Shown here: piece by piece, positions 8,753 through 17,000 of the stretch
Layout of the letters: each line of letters begins with the position of its first letter
Numbering within the stretch: position 1 is the first letter of the stretch
Assembly (NCBI RefSeq): GCF_016907975.1
Contig: NZ_JAFBCY010000005.1
Span: 124,001-188,000 of the forward strand
Length of the DNA stretch: 64,000 bases
Origin: Methylopila capsulata
GTDB taxonomy: Bacteria > Pseudomonadota > Alphaproteobacteria > Rhizobiales > Methylopilaceae
Reading direction: 5' to 3'
The notes under the pieces: generated by a model
Database searches by the model: none
What the model saw: the letters and a program-made list of their open reading frames with translations, nothing else
What the model was told of the DNA's origin: nothing
Translations under genes and position numbers: made by a program

Positions 8753-9631
8753 ATGCGTCCGCTCCGCCTGCTCGTCGTCGAGGGCAACCCCAAGGCCATG
8801 CGCGAGCGGCACGCCGCCGTCTCGGGCCAGACGCCGAGCGCGTTCTACGCCGACATCCTTTCCGGGCTCGCGGCTGACGAGACACTCGAGGCCACGGTCG
8901 ACGTCTGCTTTCCGGCGGACGAGGGCGCCAACCTGCCGGACGGCTCGGACCTCGCGTCCTACGACGGCGTCGCGATCACCGGCTCCGGGCTCAACCTGTG
9001 GAAGGCGGAGCGCGAGTCGCTGGTGCAGGTGGACTTCGCCCGCGCGGTCTACGACGCCGGCGTGCCCTTCTTCGGCTCGTGCTGGGGCCTGCAGGTGGCC
9101 GCGGCCGCGGCCGGCGGCGAGGTGAAGCTGAACCCGCAGGGCCGCGAGATCGGCATCGCCCGCGCGATCCACATCACCGACGCCGGCCGCGGCCATCCGC
9201 TCCACGCCGGCCGCACCCAGGTGTTCGACGCGCCCGCGATCCACTCCGACGAGGTGGCGGCCGTGCCGCCGGGCGCGATCGTGACCGCGACCAACGACCT
9301 CTGCGCCGTGCAGGCGGCCGAGATCCGGCACGGAAACGGCGTGTTCTGGGGCGTGCAGTTTCACCCGGAATACACCTTCGCCGAACTCGGCGGGATCCTG
9401 TCGCGCTACACGCCGATCATGCTGGAGGAGGGTTTCTTTCGCGACGGCGAGGAGGCGGCCGGCTACATCACCGACCTCGTGGCGCTCGACGCCGATCCCG
9501 GCCGCAAGGACGTCGCCTGGCGCCTCGGCGTCGCGCCCTCCGTGCTCGACCCGAAGATCCGCCGCACCGAGCTGATCAACTGGCTCACGCTGCAGGTGCT
9601 GCCGACCGCGAGCGCGCGCCTGAGGGGGTGA
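8753..9631 (+). CDS. Class I glutamine amidotransferase-like gamma-glutamyl hydrolase
   Basis: 292 residues from the ATG at 8753; a GTG at 8744 overlapping the previous stop is also possible. It has the GATase class I triad: nucleophile in GSCWGLQ (Cys about 110) and FHPEY (His about 204, Glu about 206), like GMP-synthase-type glutaminase domains but with no synthetase domain. As the last gene of the operon it is the expected PuuD-like step, hydrolysing gamma-glutamylglycine to glutamate plus glycine and so regenerating the glutamate carrier. The C-terminal extension of about 60 residues (WRLGVAPSVLDPKIRRTELI) is not needed for the triad and its role is unknown. Confidence 0.82.
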   Translation: MRPLRLLVVEGNPKAMRERHAAVSGQTPSAFYADILSGLAADETLEATVDVCFPADEGANLPDGSDLASYDGVAITGSGLNLWKAERESLVQVDFARAVYDAGVPFFGSCWGLQVAAAAAGGEVKLNPQGREIGIARAIHITDAGRGHPLHAGRTQVFDAPAIHSDEVAAVPPGAIVTATNDLCAVQAAEIRHGNGVFWGVQFHPEYTFAELGGILSRYTPIMLEEGFFRDGEEAAGYITDLVALDADPGRKDVAWRLGVAPSVLDPKIRRTELINWLTLQVLPTASARLRG

Positions 9632-9742
9632 GGCGGCGGCTCGGCTGGCCGCTCCGCCCGCGTCCCGGCCTTGAGCCGGGACCAAGATTCTCAGGTCATC
9701 TCAAGAGGGCGCGGCGGCCGGCGCGCGAGCCTTATCCTGATG

Positions 9743-9797
9743 CCCACCCCACCCGGTCGGCCTGCGGCCGTCCACCCTCCCCTGTCCCAGGGGAGGG
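9743..9797 (-). repeat. Two-hairpin REP-like element, copy B (inverted)
   Basis: Read on the minus strand this repeats the layout of copies A and C: a CCCTCCCC/GGGGAGGG hairpin, then GGCC-GCA-GGCC, then CCGGGTGGGG. It lies head to head with copy C at 9841. The 9632-9956 gap (325 bp) holds nothing else I can support, apart from a short GTCCCGG/CCGGGAC inverted repeat near 9662-9682. Confidence 0.65.
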
Positions 9798-9840
9798 ATC
9801 CCCGCGCCTCCTCTTCCACGCCGCAGATCCGGGCTCGGGC

Positions 9841-9906
9841 GATCCCTCCTCGCGCCGAAGGCGTGGGGAGGGTGGCCTTGGCGAAGCCAAGGTCGGGTGG
9901 GGCCTT
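9841..9906 (+). repeat. Two-hairpin REP-like element, copy C
   Basis: About 36 bases are identical to copy A at 7339. The second hairpin differs (CCTTGGC-GAA-GCCAAGG) while staying perfectly paired, which argues for selection on structure. It lies between the end of the ethanolamine-type operon and the convergent motB gene and may contribute to stopping transcription between them. Confidence 0.7.
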
Positions 9907-9956
9907 GTGCGTAGGGCGCGGTCGCGGGCCCAGCGTGGAGCCAAACGGGCAAAACC

Positions 9957-10769
9957 CTACGGCTTCAGGTCCATCGGCAGCGCGCCGGGGGCGGCAGTCA
10001 ACGAGATCGTCACGCGGCGGTTGGCGGCGATCTGGGGCGCGTCGGGGAACATCGGGTCGGTCGCGGCCTTGCCCTGCACCACGGTGAAGCGGCCGTCCGG
10101 CACGCCGTTCGAGGCCAGCAGCTCCCGCGCCGCGCTCGCCCGGTCGGCGGACAGGCGCCAGGCGTCGAGCGCGCCGGCCTCGGACACGCCCGCCGCCGTG
10201 TGGCCGGTGACGTAGATCGGGTAGTTCAGCGCGCGGATCGTCGGCGCCATGGCGGTCAGCGCGTCGACGATGCGCTGCGAGGGCCGCGCCGAGCCGGGCT
10301 GGAACATCGAGCGGCCGTCCTGGTCGATCAGCGAGATCGACACGCCCTCGGAGTTGTCCTCGACGACGATCTGGTTCGAGACGTCCGCGATCTCCGGCAT
10401 GGCGCGCAGCGCCTGGCGCAGGCTCGCGGCGGCGCGGGCGTAGCCGCGGGCGACGGCCGCGGTGTCCGCCTTGTCCTTGGACAGCGGCCCCGACAGGTTC
10501 GCGGCGTCGTTCATGGTCTTGGCGCTGTTGTTTAGCAGCTCGGTGCGCGTCGGCGTGCCGCCGATGTCGATCACGCCCGCCGCCACGACCTCCCGCTGCG
10601 AGCCGAAGGCCTCGCGCATGGAGCCGGCGACCGCCGCCATCTTCTTCTTGTCCTGGTTCGAGAACGCGACCAGCACCACGAAGAAGGCCATCAGCAGGCC
10701 CATCAGGTCGGCGAAGGTGACGAACCAGCCGTGTCCGCCGCCGTGGTCGGCGTGCTTCTTCTTGGCCAT
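9957..10769 (-). CDS. motB: MotB/OmpA-family stator protein
   Basis: 270 residues: a cytosolic basic start, one membrane helix with the proton-channel aspartate in TFADLMGLLMAFF, then a periplasmic OmpA-like peptidoglycan-binding domain (YVTGHTAAG and NRRVTISL). This is the MotB plan, anchoring the flagellar stator to the cell wall. It lies one base downstream of motA on the same strand. No other flagellar genes are in the window, so the pair could serve a flagellar motor encoded elsewhere or a related ion-driven system; MotAB is the simplest reading. Confidence 0.85.
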   Translation of the reverse strand: MAKKKHADHGGGHGWFVTFADLMGLLMAFFVVLVAFSNQDKKKMAAVAGSMREAFGSQREVVAAGVIDIGGTPTRTELLNNSAKTMNDAANLSGPLSKDKADTAAVARGYARAAASLRQALRAMPEIADVSNQIVVEDNSEGVSISLIDQDGRSMFQPGSARPSQRIVDALTAMAPTIRALNYPIYVTGHTAAGVSEAGALDAWRLSADRASAARELLASNGVPDGRFTVVQGKAATDPMFPDAPQIAANRRVTISLTAAPGALPMDLKP

Positions 10770-10770
10770 G

Positions 10771-11541
10771 TCAGGCCGCCGCCTCGATCACGGCCGCCCG
10801 GTGCTTCTCCGGCAGGTAGGCGATCAGCATTTCCTTGACGACCGCCGGGCTCTTGCCGGCGCGCAGCTGGAGCACGCCGTCGATCACCAGCGTCTGGTTC
10901 AGCTCGTCATGGGCGAACTTGATGGCGAGCTTGTCGGCGATCGGCAGGAAGAAGAAGTTGCCGACGATCGCGCCGTAGAGCGTGGCGAGCAGCGCGATCG
11001 CCATGAACACGCCGAGCTTCGAGGGGTCCGACATCTCGGCGAACATCTGCACCATGCCGATGAGCGTCCCGATCATGCCGAAGGCCGGCGCGCAGTCGCC
11101 GATGCCCCGGAACACCTTGCCGGCCATCTCCAGCCGGTGAAGGTTCAGGTCGCGCTCGCGCTCCAGGGTCTCGCGGATGAAGGTCTCGTCGAAGCCGTCG
11201 GCGACGTAGCGCACCCCCTTGGCGAGGAAGGGATCATGCGGCGTCGCCTTGTCCAGCCCGACCGGCCCGGACTTGCGCACGATCGCCGCCATCTCGGCGA
11301 TCTCGGCGATCAGGTCGCGCGGGTTGCCGTGGCTGCCGCGGAAGACGGTCTTGATCGCGGTCGGAAAGGCCGAGAGGAACGCGCTGAGCTCGAAACGGAT
11401 CAGCGTGGCGGTGAGCGAGCCGCCGAAGATCACGATCACCGCGTGCTCGGAGTAGTAGCGCTCCAGACCGCCGCCTTCATGGATCAGGAAGCCGAGGACG
11501 CCGATGCCGCCCACGAAACCGATGATGGTCGCGAAATCCAT
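10771..11541 (-). CDS. motA: MotA/PomA-family stator protein
   Basis: 256 residues from the ATG at 11541 (an upstream in-frame ATG at 11565 is less likely). Four hydrophobic segments and the MotA_ExbB block CAPAFGMIGTLIGMVQMF and ATLYGAIVGNFFFLPIADKL, which carries the channel proline and the last two helices. The cytoplasmic loop after helix 2 is long and charged, as in stators that contact the FliG rotor. It forms a two-gene operon with motB and fits the PomA-like short MotA class. Confidence 0.86.
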   Translation of the reverse strand: MDFATIIGFVGGIGVLGFLIHEGGGLERYYSEHAVIVIFGGSLTATLIRFELSAFLSAFPTAIKTVFRGSHGNPRDLIAEIAEMAAIVRKSGPVGLDKATPHDPFLAKGVRYVADGFDETFIRETLERERDLNLHRLEMAGKVFRGIGDCAPAFGMIGTLIGMVQMFAEMSDPSKLGVFMAIALLATLYGAIVGNFFFLPIADKLAIKFAHDELNQTLVIDGVLQLRAGKSPAVVKEMLIAYLPEKHRAAVIEAAA

Positions 11542-11672
11542 GTCCGCCCCTTGCGCGCGCCGCACCGGAATTCTTCCGCGGCCGTGGGAGGATGGTGAAG
11601 ATTCCCGGTTAAGGCGGGGTGAAGGCGCTCCGGGGCCGGCGCTTCCGGAGATCTACGGACGCCGCGCGGGCG

Positions 11673-12683
11673 TCACGCCACGCCGAGCTTGAGCAGGTCG
11701 TGGATGTGGACGAGGCCGACCGGCTTGCCGCCGTCGACGACGAAGAGGGCGGTGATCGCCCGGCTCTGCAGCTCGCTCAGCGCCTGGGCGGCGAGGTCGG
11801 TCGAGCGCACCGTGCGCGGCGAGCGGGTCATGACCTCCTCGACCGCCATGGCGGTGAGGCCCGGGCCCATGTGGCGGCGGAGGTCGCCGTCGGTGACGAT
11901 GCCGACCAGCTCTCCGCCCGCGTCCGTGACGCCGACGCAGCCGAAGCTCTTCGCCGACATCACGATCAGCGCCTCGGACATCTTGGTGCCGAGCGGCGCG
12001 AGCGGCACGGACTCGCCCTGGTGCATGGCGTCGCGCACGAAGGTGAGCACCGCGCCGAGCTTGCCGCCGGGGTGGAAGCGGCGGAAGTCGGACGGCGTGA
12101 AGCTGCGGCTCTCCAGCAGCGCGACGGCGAGCGCGTCGCCGATCGCCATCTGCATGGTGGTCGAGGTGGTGGGGGCGAGGCCGTGCGGGCAGGCCTCGGT
12201 CGCGCGCGGCAGCACGAGCGCGATGTCCGCCTCGCGCCCGAGCGCGCTGTCCGCGCGCGAGGTGACCGCGATCAGCGGCACCCGGAACCGGCCGGTGTAG
12301 TGCACCATGTCGCGCAGCTCCGCGGTCTCGCCGGACCACGACAGCGCGATCACCACGTCGTCGGAGGTGATCATGCCGAGATCGCCGTGGCTGGCCTCGG
12401 CCGGGTGCACGAAGAAGGCCGGCGTGCCGGTGGAGGCGAAGGTCGCCGCGATCTTGCGGCCCACGTGGCCGCTCTTGCCCATGCCGGAGACGATGGTGCG
12501 CCCGCGCGCCGCCGCGATGGTCTCGACCGCGCGCGCGAAGGGATCGCCCAGGGCGCCGCTGAGCGCCGCGGCGAGCTCCGAAAGGCCGGCGGCTTCGGTC
12601 TCGACCGTGCGCAGCGCCGAGGCGACGGACTGGGCCGGCGTCGTCAGGCCGGGCGACGGGGGGGTGCGCAGAGGTTCGGCCAT
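11673..12683 (-). CDS. kdsD: Arabinose-5-phosphate isomerase (KpsF/GutQ family)
   Basis: 336 residues from the ATG at 12683. A SIS domain (VSGMGKSGHVGRKIAATFAS, then ALSWSGETAELRDM) is followed by two CBS repeats in the C-terminal third, the standard KdsD layout. It interconverts ribulose 5-phosphate and arabinose 5-phosphate, the first step towards Kdo for lipopolysaccharide or capsule. Divergent from the outer-membrane barrel gene at 12880. The family is certain; a capsule-specific paralogue (KpsF) is the main alternative. Confidence 0.9.
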   Translation of the reverse strand: MAEPLRTPPSPGLTTPAQSVASALRTVETEAAGLSELAAALSGALGDPFARAVETIAAARGRTIVSGMGKSGHVGRKIAATFASTGTPAFFVHPAEASHGDLGMITSDDVVIALSWSGETAELRDMVHYTGRFRVPLIAVTSRADSALGREADIALVLPRATEACPHGLAPTTSTTMQMAIGDALAVALLESRSFTPSDFRRFHPGGKLGAVLTFVRDAMHQGESVPLAPLGTKMSEALIVMSAKSFGCVGVTDAGGELVGIVTDGDLRRHMGPGLTAMAVEEVMTRSPRTVRSTDLAAQALSELQSRAITALFVVDGGKPVGLVHIHDLLKLGVA

Positions 12684-12793
12684 CGAACGATCAGTCCTGG
12701 AATGCGACGGGTCCGCAAGGCCCGGGAGCCCCGCGGATCCCCTAACTAGCACCGCCGCCGCGACCGCGCCAAGCCGGCCCGCGGCAAGGCTTT

Positions 12794-12827
12794 GTTAACC
12801 ACGATGGTTTCAAGGTCGTTAACCACG
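12794..12827. promoter_or_regulatory. Direct repeats of GTTAACCACG, possible CtrA-type site
   Basis: Two exact copies of GTTAACCACG lie at 12794-12803 and 12818-12827, 24 bp apart, in the divergent gap between kdsD and the barrel gene. The core TTAACCA resembles the CtrA half-site known from alphaproteobacteria. The spacing does not match the classical TTAA-N7-TTAA form, so this is a suggestion only. Confidence 0.3.
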
Positions 12828-12879
12828 CCGCCGGTTCGCGCCGCGCCGGTCTCCGTCCACGCGCCGATCCAAGGACGCC

Positions 12880-14364
12880 ATGCCGCGCGCGCAGCGCCTT
12901 GCAGCCCTCGCCCTCGTCGCGCTCGTCGCGGCGGCTGGCGTCGCGCGCGGTCAGGAAGCCCTCGACGACGAACCGCTGCGCCGGCTCGACCCCGACACGC
13001 TCGCCGGCGGCGACTACGGCGGGACCGAACCCCAGCCGCTCGCCGGCGGAACCTACGGCCGCGAGCCGCAAGCCGCGCCGCGCGCGGCGGTCGAGGAGCC
13101 GCTCACCACCCAGCTCCAGATCGGCGACCCGCTGGCGGGCTCGCGCGCGGGCTTCGGCGCGCCGCCGCGGGGGCCGCGCGCGCGCCGGCTCGCGGACGAG
13201 CCCTACAGCCCGACGGGCATCCGGGCGGGCGCCTTCATCCTGCGGCCGACGCTGGAGAGCACCGCGGGCTACGACACCAACCCGAACGAGGTGAAGACCG
13301 GCGGCAAGGGCTCGGCCTACGGGCGGCTCCGCGGCGACCTCGACGCGGTCTCCGACTGGTCCCGCCACCAGCTCGATGTGCGGCTCAGCGGCCAGATCCG
13401 CAAGTTCACCAACGCGCCGGACATCGGCCTGGAGCCGCAGGCGAGCGCGACGGTCGACGGCCGGATCGACGTGACCGCCGACACGCAGATCGTCACCCAG
13501 CTGCGCGCCTCGATCACCACCTCGAGCCCCGGCGACCCGGAGACCGCGACCGACGTCGACGGCGACGAGATCCAGAAGTCCTACGGCGCGACGCTCGGCG
13601 TCGCCAAGCGCTTCAACCGCTTCAGCCTGCAGCTCGACGGGCTGGTCGACCGCTACCTCTACGACGACAGCAAGCTGCTCGACGGCAGCGAACTCGACAA
13701 CTCCGACCGCATCTACAACGCCTACGAGGTGCGGCTGCGCGGCGCCTACGAGCTCTCGCCGCGGCTGCAGCCCTTCGCCGAGATCGCGGTCGACACCCGC
13801 GACTACGACAAGCGGTTCGAGCGGCTGGAAGACGCCGAGGGCAACCCGGTCAATGGAAAGAAGCTCGGCTCGGACGGCTACGCGCTGCGGGCGGGCGCGA
13901 AGTTCGAGGCGACGCGGCTGATCACCGGCGAGCTGGCGCTGGGCTACGGCCGCCAGACGCCCAAGGAAAAAAGCCTCGATCCGGTCGAAGGCCTGCTGAT
14001 CGACGGCTCGATCGCCTGGGTCCCGACGGCGCTCACCACCGTCCGGCTCAACGCCCGCAGCGCGCTGCAGGAGACCAACCTCACCGGCGCAAGCGGCGTG
14101 CTGACGCGCTCGGTCGGCGTCGCGGTGGAGCATGCGCTGCGCCGGAACGTGCTCCTCACGGCGCGCGCGACGGTGGAGCGGCTGAACTACAAGGGCATCG
14201 GCCGCGTCGACGACGCCGTCACCCTGGCGCTCGAGGGCGAATACCGGCTGAACCGGTCGCTCTCGCTCATCGGCAGCTTCCAGCACGAGAAGCTCGCGAG
14301 CTCCGAAAGCGGCGAGGGCTACAGCTCCTCGATCATCGAGGTCGGCCTGCGTTTGAGGCGGTGA
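12880..14364 (+). CDS. Outer-membrane beta-barrel protein (BBP2-like)
   Basis: 494 residues with a signal peptide (AALALVALVAAAGVARGQ) and an Ala/Pro/Arg-rich linker to about residue 110. The rest is alternating short beta-strand pairs such as GAFILRPTLESTAGYDTNPN, a sequence typical of the outer-membrane beta-barrel family near Pfam BBP2_2. It ends in SIIEVGLRLRR rather than a clean terminal Phe. Members of this family often accompany capsule or exopolysaccharide export, and kdsD and galU nearby fit envelope polysaccharide work. Specific cargo unknown. Confidence 0.72.
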   Translation: MPRAQRLAALALVALVAAAGVARGQEALDDEPLRRLDPDTLAGGDYGGTEPQPLAGGTYGREPQAAPRAAVEEPLTTQLQIGDPLAGSRAGFGAPPRGPRARRLADEPYSPTGIRAGAFILRPTLESTAGYDTNPNEVKTGGKGSAYGRLRGDLDAVSDWSRHQLDVRLSGQIRKFTNAPDIGLEPQASATVDGRIDVTADTQIVTQLRASITTSSPGDPETATDVDGDEIQKSYGATLGVAKRFNRFSLQLDGLVDRYLYDDSKLLDGSELDNSDRIYNAYEVRLRGAYELSPRLQPFAEIAVDTRDYDKRFERLEDAEGNPVNGKKLGSDGYALRAGAKFEATRLITGELALGYGRQTPKEKSLDPVEGLLIDGSIAWVPTALTTVRLNARSALQETNLTGASGVLTRSVGVAVEHALRRNVLLTARATVERLNYKGIGRVDDAVTLALEGEYRLNRSLSLIGSFQHEKLASSESGEGYSSSIIEVGLRLRR

Positions 14365-14385
14365 CCGGGGCGGGTGGGCGCCGGT

Positions 14386-14569
14386 CGGATGAGGGGTCGT
14401 CCGGGACATCCCGAGCCGTTGGAGGTCGTCCGAGACGACGCCGCACCCCAACCCTCTCCCGCAGGGGGAGAGGGGACCACGACGTCGCGCATCACCTCAA
14501 CGCGAAGAGCCACGCTCTGCTGTTGAGGGCGCGTAAGCGCCGGATGAGGGGTCATCTGGGACATCCTGA
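14386..14569. repeat. Direct repeats flanking a perfect hairpin
   Basis: Two 29-base direct repeats (14386-14414 and 14541-14569) starting CGGATGAGGGGTC and differing at about three positions enclose a 9-bp perfect hairpin, CCCTCTCCC-N5-GGGAGAGGG (14452-14474). The block fills the space between the barrel gene and the convergent galU. It looks like a composite of small intergenic repeat elements and may also act as a transcription block. Confidence 0.55.
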
Positions 14570-14593
14570 ACGGCGTCGAGGGCGGCGACCCTC

Positions 14594-15472
14594 TCAGCCC
14601 CGCAGCAGGGCCTCGAGCTCCTTGCGGAAGTCGCCGGCGAGGTCGTCGCGTTCGAGCGCGTAGGCGACGTTCGCGGTGAGGAAGCCGATCTTGGAGCCGG
14701 TGTCGAACACCCGACCCTCGAAGGCGAAGCCCGAGAAGGCCTGCTCCTTCGCGAGCGAGAGCATGGCGTCAGTGAGCTGGATCTCGCCGCCGGCGCCCGC
14801 CTCCTGCTTCGCCAGCAGAGTGAAGATCTCGGGCTGCAGGATGTACCGCCCCGAGATGGCGTAGTTCGATTCCGCCGTGCCCTGCTTCGGCTTCTCGACC
14901 ATCGAGGTCATCTTGAAGCCCTTGCCGATCTTCTCGCCGGCGCCGACGATGCCGTACTGGTGCGTCTGGTCGTCCGGCACCTCGTAGGTCGCGACCACGT
15001 TGCCGCCGGCGGCGTTGTAGACGTCGATCATCTCGGCGAGGCAGCTGCGGTCCTCGCTCTGGTGCAGCATGTCCGGCAGCAGCAGCGCGAAGGGCTCGTT
15101 GCCCACGAGCTCGCGCGCGCACCACACCGCATGGCCGAGGCCGAGCGGCTCCTGCTGGCGGGTGAAGCTCGCTTGGCCGGCGCTCGGCAGGTCCTCCTTG
15201 AGAAGGCGCAGCGCATCCAGCTTGCCGCGGCGCTCCAGCGTCGCCTCGAGCTCGAACTGCTTGTCGAAGTGATCCTCGATGACGCCCTTGTTTCGGCCGG
15301 TGACGAAGATGAAATGTTCGATGCCGGCCTCGCGGGCCTCGTCCACCACGTGCTGGATCACCGGCCGGTCGACCACCGTCAGCATTTCCTTCGGCACCGC
15401 CTTGGTGGCGGGCAGGAAGCGGGTGCCGAGACCCGCGACGGGGAACACGGCCTTGCGGATGGGACGGGACAT
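14594..15472 (-). CDS. galU: UTP-glucose-1-phosphate uridylyltransferase
   Basis: 292 residues. The nucleotidyltransferase signature [20 protein letters not shown] at the N-terminus is the GalU hallmark; [14 protein letters not shown] and [10 protein letters not shown] are also typical. It makes UDP-glucose from UTP and glucose 1-phosphate for cell-surface polysaccharides and glycolipids. Length is normal. It is divergent from the lytic transglycosylase gene, with a 261-bp shared upstream region containing a GGTTAACC palindrome near 15639. Confidence 0.95.
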   Translation of the reverse strand: MSRPIRKAVFPVAGLGTRFLPATKAVPKEMLTVVDRPVIQHVVDEAREAGIEHFIFVTGRNKGVIEDHFDKQFELEATLERRGKLDALRLLKEDLPSAGQASFTRQQEPLGLGHAVWCARELVGNEPFALLLPDMLHQSEDRSCLAEMIDVYNAAGGNVVATYEVPDDQTHQYGIVGAGEKIGKGFKMTSMVEKPKQGTAESNYAISGRYILQPEIFTLLAKQEAGAGGEIQLTDAMLSLAKEQAFSGFAFEGRVFDTGSKIGFLTANVAYALERDDLAGDFRKELEALLRG

Positions 15473-15733
15473 TGGTTCTCCGGGCGTTCGCGTCATTTTA
15501 TGAACGGCGGTCCATTGACCGTCGTCCGAGCGTAGTTCTGGGGCTGAGAGCCGCCGCGTAAAGGCGCGGCGCGGAAGGAGGGCGACGCAAGACCGTTTCC
15601 CGGCGCTCACGTCCTGCTGATCATCAAGGACCAACGCGGTTAACCGAATGCAAACTCTGGCGCGTATGCTGCCGGCAGATATCAGGAACGCAATCGGGCG
15701 GCTGAGGCGGCCCGGCTCAGAGGAGACGTCGAC

Positions 15734-16954
15734 ATGCGCCTTGCAGGTCGCCCCGTCCGATTCGCCAGCGCCACGCTGACCGCCGCCCTGCTCGGCCTCG
15801 CTCTTGCGAGCCCGGCCGCGGCGGATGCGATCGACCAGCGGTTCCAGGCCTTCGTCGCCCAGCTCCGCCCGCAGGCGGCGGCCGCAGGCGTCAGCGCCGG
15901 GACCTTCGACCGCGCCTTCCGCGGCCTGAAGCCCGACCGCGAGGCGATCGCGAAGTCGCAGTACCAGCCCGAGTTCAAGACGACGATGGCGCAGTACATC
16001 GACACGCGGGTGTCGGACACGCGCATCAACGCCGGCCGCGAGAACTACCAGCAGTGGGCCAAGACGCTCGCGGCGCTGGAGCGTTCGACCGGCGTCGACC
16101 GCTACGCCATCCTGTCGGTCTGGGGCATGGAGACCAACTACGGCGGCTCCATGGGCGGGCACAACGTGATCGAGGCGCTGGCGACGCTCGCCTGCTGCCA
16201 GTCGCGCCGGCCGGAGTTCTTCCGCAAGGAGCTGATCACGGCGCTGCAGATCCTCCAGCGGGGCGACGTGGCCCCGGAGAACATGATCGGCTCCTGGGCC
16301 GGCGCCATGGGCCACACCCAGTTCATGCCGACGAGCTTCAAGGCCTACGCCGCGGACGGCGACGGCGACGGCCGCCGCGACATCTGGACCTCGGTGCCGG
16401 ACGCGCTGGCCTCGACCGCCAACTATCTCCGGAAGCACGGCTGGCGCTCCGGCGAGACCTGGGGCTACGAGGTCATCCTTCCCGGCGGCATGAACGCCAA
16501 GGCGGGCGCCAAGATGCCGCTCGGCCGCTGGCAGGCGGCGGGCGTCCAGCGCGCCTCCGGCGGCGGCTTCGCCCGCGCCACCGACGTCGCCACCCTGCTG
16601 CAGCCCGCGGGCCCGCGCGGCCCGTCGTTCCTGATGACGCAGAACTTCCGGGTCATCAAACGCTACAACAACGCCGACAGCTACGCCCTCGCGGTCGGGC
16701 ACCTCGCCGACCGCATCCGCGGCGGCGGCGCCTTCGTCACGCCCTGGCCGAACCACGACAAGCCTCTCGACGAGCAGGAGCGGCTGGAACTCCAGGCGCT
16801 GCTCGCCCGCCGCGGCTTCGCCGTTGGCGAGCCGGACGGCAAGATCGGGCCTGCGACCCGCGAGGCGATCATGTCCTACCAGCAGCGCCAGGGCCTCGCG
16901 CCCGACGGCTACGCCGGGGTCTCCCTGCTCCGGCACCTGCGCTCCGCGCGGTAA
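15734..16954 (+). CDS. Lytic murein transglycosylase (MltB/SLT_2 type) with peptidoglycan-binding domain
   Basis: 406 residues. Signal peptide ending near SPAAADA, then the SLT_2 catalytic domain with WGMETNYGG (catalytic Glu) and [16 protein letters not shown], and a C-terminal PG_binding_1 domain ([20 protein letters not shown]). No lipobox cysteine is seen, so it is probably periplasmic and soluble. It cleaves the MurNAc-GlcNAc bond with anhydro-sugar formation. Likely a housekeeping wall-remodelling enzyme. Confidence 0.92.
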   Translation: MRLAGRPVRFASATLTAALLGLALASPAAADAIDQRFQAFVAQLRPQAAAAGVSAGTFDRAFRGLKPDREAIAKSQYQPEFKTTMAQYIDTRVSDTRINAGRENYQQWAKTLAALERSTGVDRYAILSVWGMETNYGGSMGGHNVIEALATLACCQSRRPEFFRKELITALQILQRGDVAPENMIGSWAGAMGHTQFMPTSFKAYAADGDGDGRRDIWTSVPDALASTANYLRKHGWRSGETWGYEVILPGGMNAKAGAKMPLGRWQAAGVQRASGGGFARATDVATLLQPAGPRGPSFLMTQNFRVIKRYNNADSYALAVGHLADRIRGGGAFVTPWPNHDKPLDEQERLELQALLARRGFAVGEPDGKIGPATREAIMSYQQRQGLAPDGYAGVSLLRHLRSAR

Positions 16955-17000
16955 GGTCCGCGCATGGTCGGCGCGGGGGGATCATGGTAGCGTCCTCGCC

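Noticed and set aside
12794..12827. Confident CtrA binding site
   Set aside because: The core fits but spacing does not match the classic motif, so it is listed only as a low-confidence site.
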